Part shown: piece after piece, positions 59,446 through 64,000 of the stretch | How the letters are laid out: the number at the start of each line of letters is the position of its first letter | Numbering within the stretch: position 1 is the stretch's first letter | Program-made: the position numbers and the translations under genes | Assembly (NCBI GenBank): GCA_018261905.1 | Contig: JAGTRU010000012.1 | Span: 37,170 to 101,169 of the forward strand | Source of the DNA: Pseudomonadota bacterium | GTDB lineage: Bacteria > Pseudomonadota > Gammaproteobacteria > Burkholderiales > Rhodocyclaceae | Direction: 5' to 3' | Length of the DNA: 64,000 nucleotides | The notes under the pieces: generated by a model | What the model was told of the DNA's origin: nothing | Database searches by the model: none | What the model saw: only the letters and a program-made list of their open reading frames with translations

Positions 59446-59658
59446 ATGTCGCGCGCAAAATCAGCCTGGTTGCCCCCGGCCGGTACGCTGGCGACCTATC
59501 GCGGCCGCAGTCGCCGTTCGCTGCGCAATGTCCGGGTGCTGGCCGAGGCCTCGGCCGGACGCATGGTGGTCGAGGCCGTCGGCCGCCAAGGCGTACTGGT
59601 GCGGCTGACCGTCAAGCAGACGAATCTGGCGCCGATGCAGCCGGATTTGTTCGACTGA
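59446..59658 (+). CDS. Small basic protein (70 aa) with C-terminal QPDLFD
   Basis: MSRAKSAWLPPAGTLATYRGRSRRSLRNVRVLAEASAGRMVVEAVGRQGVLVRLTVKQTNLAPMQPDLFD; downstream of SOS box 2. Confidence 0.7.
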   Translation: MSRAKSAWLPPAGTLATYRGRSRRSLRNVRVLAEASAGRMVVEAVGRQGVLVRLTVKQTNLAPMQPDLFD

Positions 59659-59675
59659 GTCTTTCCGCTAAATCG

Positions 59676-60011
59676 TCAAGCAGGCGGAATTTCCTGCTGT
59701 CGGGTAAGTGCCTGGAATCCGGATTTCCCCCAAAAATTTCGGATGCTGTTCAGCCAAGTTTTCAGCCCGCTCTCCCGGCGCGGCATGTCCAGCCGAAACC
59801 GCCCGTCCGCGATGCTTTCGACGAGACAGAGGCCCATGCCGGCAATCTGCCAGGATTCGCCGGGGGACAGGAAAACGTCTTCCGTTTGGCCGGTGACCGT
59901 GATCCAGATCGTTCCCGAGGTGCAGTGCAGGCGAATCCCCTGCGCCTTGCTCAGGCGTATCGGGCGATCGGCGGGTAGATCAATTTCGCCGGAGCGCAAT
60001 TCGATTTTCAT
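59676..60011 (-). CDS. DUF2917 protein
   Basis: MKIELRSGEIDLPADRPIRLSKAQGIRLHCTSGTIWITVTGQTEDVFLSPGESW. Confidence 0.88.
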   Translation of the reverse strand: MKIELRSGEIDLPADRPIRLSKAQGIRLHCTSGTIWITVTGQTEDVFLSPGESWQIAGMGLCLVESIADGRFRLDMPRRESGLKTWLNSIRNFWGKSGFQALTRQQEIPPA

Positions 60012-60092
60012 GGTCCTCTCCGATGCTCCTACAGGAGACAAAGTGTAGAAGGCGCGGATTGTTTGATACAGTTCCAGTAAAGTTAAATTGTG

Positions 60093-60128
60093 ACCAGTAC
60101 AGTCGTTTTGTTTTATAACTGTGCTGGT
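60093..60128. promoter_or_regulatory. Inverted-repeat operator-like site between DUF2917 and MocR genes
   Basis: ACCAGTACAGT-N14-ACTGTGCTGGT (11-bp arms, one mismatch). Confidence 0.7.
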
Positions 60129-60155
60129 AGCTGACTGGGCAAACTGTACGGGTGA

Positions 60156-61574
60156 ATGATGAGCATGCTTCGTTATGAAAAGTTGGCTGCCGAACTGGAA
60201 GGCATGATTGCCAGCGGCGCGTTGCGCCATGGCGATCGCCTGCCATCGGTGCGGCGCCTGTCGCTGGAACGCCGATTGTCCATTTCGACGGTGCTCCAGG
60301 CTTTGCGGCAACTGGAAGAGCGCTCGCTGGTCGAGGCACGGCCGCAATCCGGCTACTTCGTCCGGCCGGCTGGGCAGGCGAGGGCTGAGCCGCGAGCGCG
60401 CACGACACCGGTATCGCCGGTACCGGTCGATGTCTCGCAACGCCTGGTTCGTGTTTTGCAGGCCGGAATGCAGCCCGGCGTGGCACCGTTTGCCGCAGCT
60501 TTGCCGGCGCCCTCGTTATTGCCCCTGGCGGCGTTGCATCGCCTGTATGCCGGCGTCGCCCGCCGTCACCCGAAACTCCTCGAAGGCGGCAGCCACGTCA
60601 ATATGGACGAACCGGCCCTGGTCCGCCAGTTGGTGCGTCGTTCGCTGGCCTGGGGCGGGCCGCTGGCGGGGGAGGAAATTGTCGTTACCAATTCCTGTAC
60701 CGAGGCACTCAGCCTTTGCCTGCGCGCGGTCACCCAACCGGGCGATACGGTAGCCGTCGAATCGCCGGCCTATTACCTGATGCTGCAGTTACTCGAGACC
60801 TTGGGCCTGAAGGCGCTGGAGATTCCGACCGATCCACGTACCGGTATTTCGGTTGAGGCGCTCGATCTGGCGACGCGCCATGGCGGCATCGCCGCCTGCC
60901 TGCTGGTACCCAATGCCAGCAACCCGCTGGGCAGTGTCATGCCCGACGACAGCAAGCGCCGGCTGGCGAATCTGCTGGCCAGTCGCAATGTTGCGGTAAT
61001 CGAGGACGATATTTACGGCGATCTGCATTTCGCTAGCCAGCGGCCGTGGCCGATCAAGGCGTTCGACACGGCCGGCAACGTCATGCTTTGTTCCTCCTTT
61101 TCGAAGAGTCTGACGCCATCGCTGCGCATCGGTTTTGTCGCGGCCGGCCGCTACCGGGCGGCGATTGCCTTGCAGAAAACTATTACCAGCGGCGCGACCA
61201 ATCCGATCACCCAGCATGTGTTGGCCGAATACCTGGCATCCGGTTCGTTCGAGCGGCACCTGCGCGGCTTGCGGCGCTGTTATGAAAGTCAGGTCGAAAG
61301 CATGCGGGCAGCGGTCGGTCGGTATTTCCCGGCGGCAACCCGCATGGCCCAGCCGCAAGGCGGTTTCGTGCTGTGGGTGGAATTGCCGGAAGAATTTGAT
61401 GCTTCGCGTTTGCACCAGCGGGCGGTCGCGGAAAATCTGGCTTATGTGCCGGGCGAACTATTCTCGGCCAGTAGCATGTACCGCAATTGCCTGCGCCTGA
61501 ATTGCGGCAATCCGCATACCCCGGAAATCGATGATGCGGTGCGCCGTCTCGGTGCCTTGATGGAAAAGCCCTGA
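60156..61574 (+). CDS. MocR/GntR-type regulator with aminotransferase domain
   Basis: GntR wHTH GALRHGDRLPSVRRLSLERRLSISTVLQALRQLEERSLVEARPQSGYFV fused to PLP fold (NASNPLGSVMP, IEDDIYGDL, CSSFSKSLTPSLRIGFV). Confidence 0.95.
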   Translation: MMSMLRYEKLAAELEGMIASGALRHGDRLPSVRRLSLERRLSISTVLQALRQLEERSLVEARPQSGYFVRPAGQARAEPRARTTPVSPVPVDVSQRLVRVLQAGMQPGVAPFAAALPAPSLLPLAALHRLYAGVARRHPKLLEGGSHVNMDEPALVRQLVRRSLAWGGPLAGEEIVVTNSCTEALSLCLRAVTQPGDTVAVESPAYYLMLQLLETLGLKALEIPTDPRTGISVEALDLATRHGGIAACLLVPNASNPLGSVMPDDSKRRLANLLASRNVAVIEDDIYGDLHFASQRPWPIKAFDTAGNVMLCSSFSKSLTPSLRIGFVAAGRYRAAIALQKTITSGATNPITQHVLAEYLASGSFERHLRGLRRCYESQVESMRAAVGRYFPAATRMAQPQGGFVLWVELPEEFDASRLHQRAVAENLAYVPGELFSASSMYRNCLRLNCGNPHTPEIDDAVRRLGALMEKP

Positions 61575-61699
61575 GCGCACCAATTTTGGGGCACAAAAAC
61601 TACGGTATCATTCGCCTTTGGCCCGAAATGGCCAGGCATCAAAATTGAAGGCGGGCATGGGTCCGCTTCTTATCTTGCATCCGAAGGGTTTGTCCTCTC

Positions 61700-63586
61700 A
61701 TGTTTGACGCAGTCCGGAACAACAAGAAGATCGTCCAGATTTTTCTGGCGCTGATTACACTGCCGTTTGCCTTTTTCGGCGTCGAGTCCTATGTGCGTAG
61801 CACCGGAGCAGGGGAAGACGTGGCCAAGATTGGTGATAGCAAAATCACTCAGCCACAATTTCAGCAGGCCCTCCGTGAGCAGCAGGAAAAACTGCGCGCC
61901 CAATTGGGTGGTCAGTTCGATCCGAAAATACTCGATACCCCCGAAGCGCGCAGCGCAATTCTCGATGATTTGATCAGTCAGCGTCTGCTGCTGCAGGAGG
62001 CCAGCAAAAAGGGCCTATTCGTCGGCGATGATGCCATTCGGCGGACTATCGGTTCAATCGAAGCTTTCAAGGTCGATGGCAGTTTTTCCAGTGAGCGTTA
62101 TGAAGCAGCGCTACGTGGCCAAGGGATGACGCCGGCCGGCTTCGAAGCGCAATTGCGTCAGGACCTGATCCTGCAACAATTGGCTGGCGCGCTCGCTCAG
62201 TCGGGCGTGACGGCGCAAAGCGTCGGCGAACGAGTGCTGGCTTTGCAAACCGAGAAGCGCGAAGTGCTGGAGTTCCGTTTTCCGGTGGATGGCTATCTTG
62301 ATAAGGTCAAGCTGGCGGATGGCGAAGTCAGGAAATTTTATGACGAAAACAGTAAACAATTCGCCGTCCCGGAGCAGGCGAAGGCTGAATATCTGGTGTT
62401 GTCGATGGATACCATTGGGGCGCAATTGACGGTTGGCGAGGCTGAGATCAAGTCCTGGTACGACGATCACCGGTCTCGTTTCCAGCAGCCGGAAGAGCGG
62501 CGCGCTAGTCATATCCTGATCGGCTCGGAAAAGATCGGCAAGGCCAAAGCCAAGGCTAAGGCAGAAGATGTTCTCAAGGAAGTCCAGAAGAATCCTGCCG
62601 CCTTCGCTGAGCTGGCCAAGAAGAATTCGGATGATCCGGGGTCTGCTGCCAAAGGTGGTGACCTTGGTTTCTTCGGCCGCGGCATGATGGTCAAGCCTTT
62701 TGAGGATGTCGCTTTCAAACAGAAGGAAGGCGAAATCTCCGGTATCGTCGAATCCGACTTCGGTTTCCACATTATCAAGGTTACCGGCATCCATGCCAGT
62801 AAGGAAAGAGCGCTGGCCGAGGTCAAGGGGGAAATCGAGGCTGAATTGAAAAAGACGGCTGCCGCTCGCAAATTCGCCGAGGCTGCCGAAGCCTTTAGTA
62901 ATACCGTTTATGAACAGTCCGACAGCCTGAAACCGGCGGCCGAAAAGTTCAAGTTGAGCATCAAGCAATCCGACTGGTTGGGGCGTCAGGCCAATCCGGC
63001 CAACGGCCCCTTGGGTAATGAAAAACTGTTGGCGGCACTTTTCTCCGAAGACTCGATCAAGAACAAGCGCAATACCGAGGCGGTGGAAGTTGCGCCGAAT
63101 ACCCTGGTTGCGGCGCGTATTCTCGACCACAAGCCGGCGTCGCTACAACCCTTCGATAGCGTAAAAGCCGCTATCGAAAGCCAGCTCAAATACCGCGAAG
63201 CGCAAGCTCAGGCTAAAAAGGACGGAGAGCTTCGCCTAGAGGCGTTGAAGAAGGGCGAAGACAAGCTGGCCTGGGGGGGGGGCAAGAGTATCTCCCGGAT
63301 GGATTCCCGTCCCATCCCGCCGCCGGCTGCGTCAGCGGTTTTCAAGACAGATGTCACCAAGCTGCCGGCCTATACCGGTGTCGAGTTGCCGGGTACCGGC
63401 TACGTCCTATTCAAAATTAGCAAGCTGGAGGCTGGTGAAAAAATGGACGATGCCCGCCGTCAGGCCTCCTTGGGTCAAATCGGCGCGCTTGGGGCGCAGG
63501 AAGAAATCAGGCTCTATCTGGTCGCCTTGCGCGATCGGTATAAAGTTGATGTCAACAAGGCTGCGCTGGAAGCCAAAGAGCGCTAA
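61700..63586 (+). CDS. ppiD: PpiD/SurA-type peptidyl-prolyl isomerase, membrane-anchored
   Basis: [31 protein letters not shown]..., parvulin domain [14 protein letters not shown]...[19 protein letters not shown]. Confidence 0.93.
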   Translation: MFDAVRNNKKIVQIFLALITLPFAFFGVESYVRSTGAGEDVAKIGDSKITQPQFQQALREQQEKLRAQLGGQFDPKILDTPEARSAILDDLISQRLLLQEASKKGLFVGDDAIRRTIGSIEAFKVDGSFSSERYEAALRGQGMTPAGFEAQLRQDLILQQLAGALAQSGVTAQSVGERVLALQTEKREVLEFRFPVDGYLDKVKLADGEVRKFYDENSKQFAVPEQAKAEYLVLSMDTIGAQLTVGEAEIKSWYDDHRSRFQQPEERRASHILIGSEKIGKAKAKAKAEDVLKEVQKNPAAFAELAKKNSDDPGSAAKGGDLGFFGRGMMVKPFEDVAFKQKEGEISGIVESDFGFHIIKVTGIHASKERALAEVKGEIEAELKKTAAARKFAEAAEAFSNTVYEQSDSLKPAAEKFKLSIKQSDWLGRQANPANGPLGNEKLLAALFSEDSIKNKRNTEAVEVAPNTLVAARILDHKPASLQPFDSVKAAIESQLKYREAQAQAKKDGELRLEALKKGEDKLAWGGGKSISRMDSRPIPPPAASAVFKTDVTKLPAYTGVELPGTGYVLFKISKLEAGEKMDDARRQASLGQIGALGAQEEIRLYLVALRDRYKVDVNKAALEAKER

Positions 63587-63610
63587 CCTCATAACTGTTT
63601 CGCCAGCTCA

Positions 63611-63646
63611 CCAAAAGCCGACTGAAGTATGCAGTCGGCTTTTTGG
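63611..63646 (+). terminator. Rho-independent terminator after ppiD
   Basis: CCAAAAGCCGACTG-AAGTATG-CAGTCGGCTTTTTGG. Confidence 0.9.
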
Positions 63647-63700
63647 TGTCTAGAAAAGGCTAAGCTTGCTAAGGGCTTTGGATTATTTTTTGGTTTGCTG

Positions 63701-63728
63701 TTGACCCGCGATCGAAACTCTATATAAT
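63701..63728 (+). promoter_or_regulatory. Sigma70 promoter P1 of putative rRNA operon
   Basis: TTGACC-N16-TATAAT followed by GC-rich discriminator GCGCCCC. Confidence 0.8.
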
Positions 63729-63827
63729 GCGCCCCTCCTTACAGCGCTTGGGTTTTGGCGGGGTGGGGAGGAAGCGGTGGATGAGGAAGTTTGAACGGCG
63801 GCGAGCAAAAAAGATTCATCGAAATGC

Positions 63828-63856
63828 TTGACGAAGTTTAGGAAGTTCTTCATAAT
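63828..63856 (+). promoter_or_regulatory. Sigma70 promoter P2 of putative rRNA operon
   Basis: TTGACG-N17-CATAAT. Confidence 0.65.
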
Positions 63857-63907
63857 CTCGCCTCTCTGCTGCAGACGAATCAAACGAGACGGCGCAGCGG
63901 GGCAAGC

Positions 63908-64000
63908 AGTTCTTTAACAATTTGAACAATCGATAGGTGTGGGTGCCTTGATACGCAGTGACTTCGGTCACACAAAGTATTAAAGGCAATCACACGGATG
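63908..64000 (+). other. rRNA operon leader (boxA-like TTCTTTAACAA and downstream leader); 16S expected just past the window
   Basis: agttctttaacaatttgaacaatcgataggtgtgggtgccttga is a typical betaproteobacterial 16S leader; no mature 16S start seen. Confidence 0.75.

Noticed and set aside
63683-63883. 66-aa minus ORF
   Set aside because: Overlaps clear rRNA promoters; no protein features.
1-64000. CRISPR array, tRNA, transposase or integrase
   Set aside because: No regularly spaced repeats, cloverleaf or recombinase motifs recognised by eye; a tRNAscan/CRISPR/ISfinder run would be decisive.

Overview
This is a GC-rich (Rhodocyclaceae-like, inferred) betaproteobacterial chromosome segment. 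Most of it is ordinary housekeeping sequence: an ethanolamine utilisation end (eutB, permease, AraC), PBP1A, qorB with an HxlR regulator, panE, hscC with a degenerate J-protein, an Fsr-type MFS transporter, sbcCD, glpDK, a DsbA/DsbB pair, purL, cstA, a macrodomain protein, a MocR regulator and ppiD. The right edge carries tandem promoters and leader of what looks like an rRNA operon. Four regions stand out. (1) An accessory patch at about 17.5-23.9 kb holds an intact VapBC, an intact HI1419/HI1420-type toxin-antitoxin pair, a split relic of a second such pair with a SHOCT-domain gene lying between its halves, an MsrA fragment, a DUF4143 ATPase with a perfect 14-bp inverted repeat just upstream, and an AT-rich two-gene cassette (22418-23648). 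That cassette pairs a stand-alone GT51 peptidoglycan-glycosyltransferase domain without a recognisable membrane anchor with a pol-beta-like nucleotidyltransferase; it is the best candidate here for an undescribed system. (2) A luxR-rsaL-luxI quorum-sensing locus is followed by two tandem aidA/pixA-family genes. (3) Two small divergent genes flank two LexA-type SOS boxes, and one product ends in a beta-clamp-motif-like QPDLFD. (4) A short palindromic repeat is inserted in frame in sbcC. No CRISPR array, complete rRNA, tRNA or transposase was recognised.
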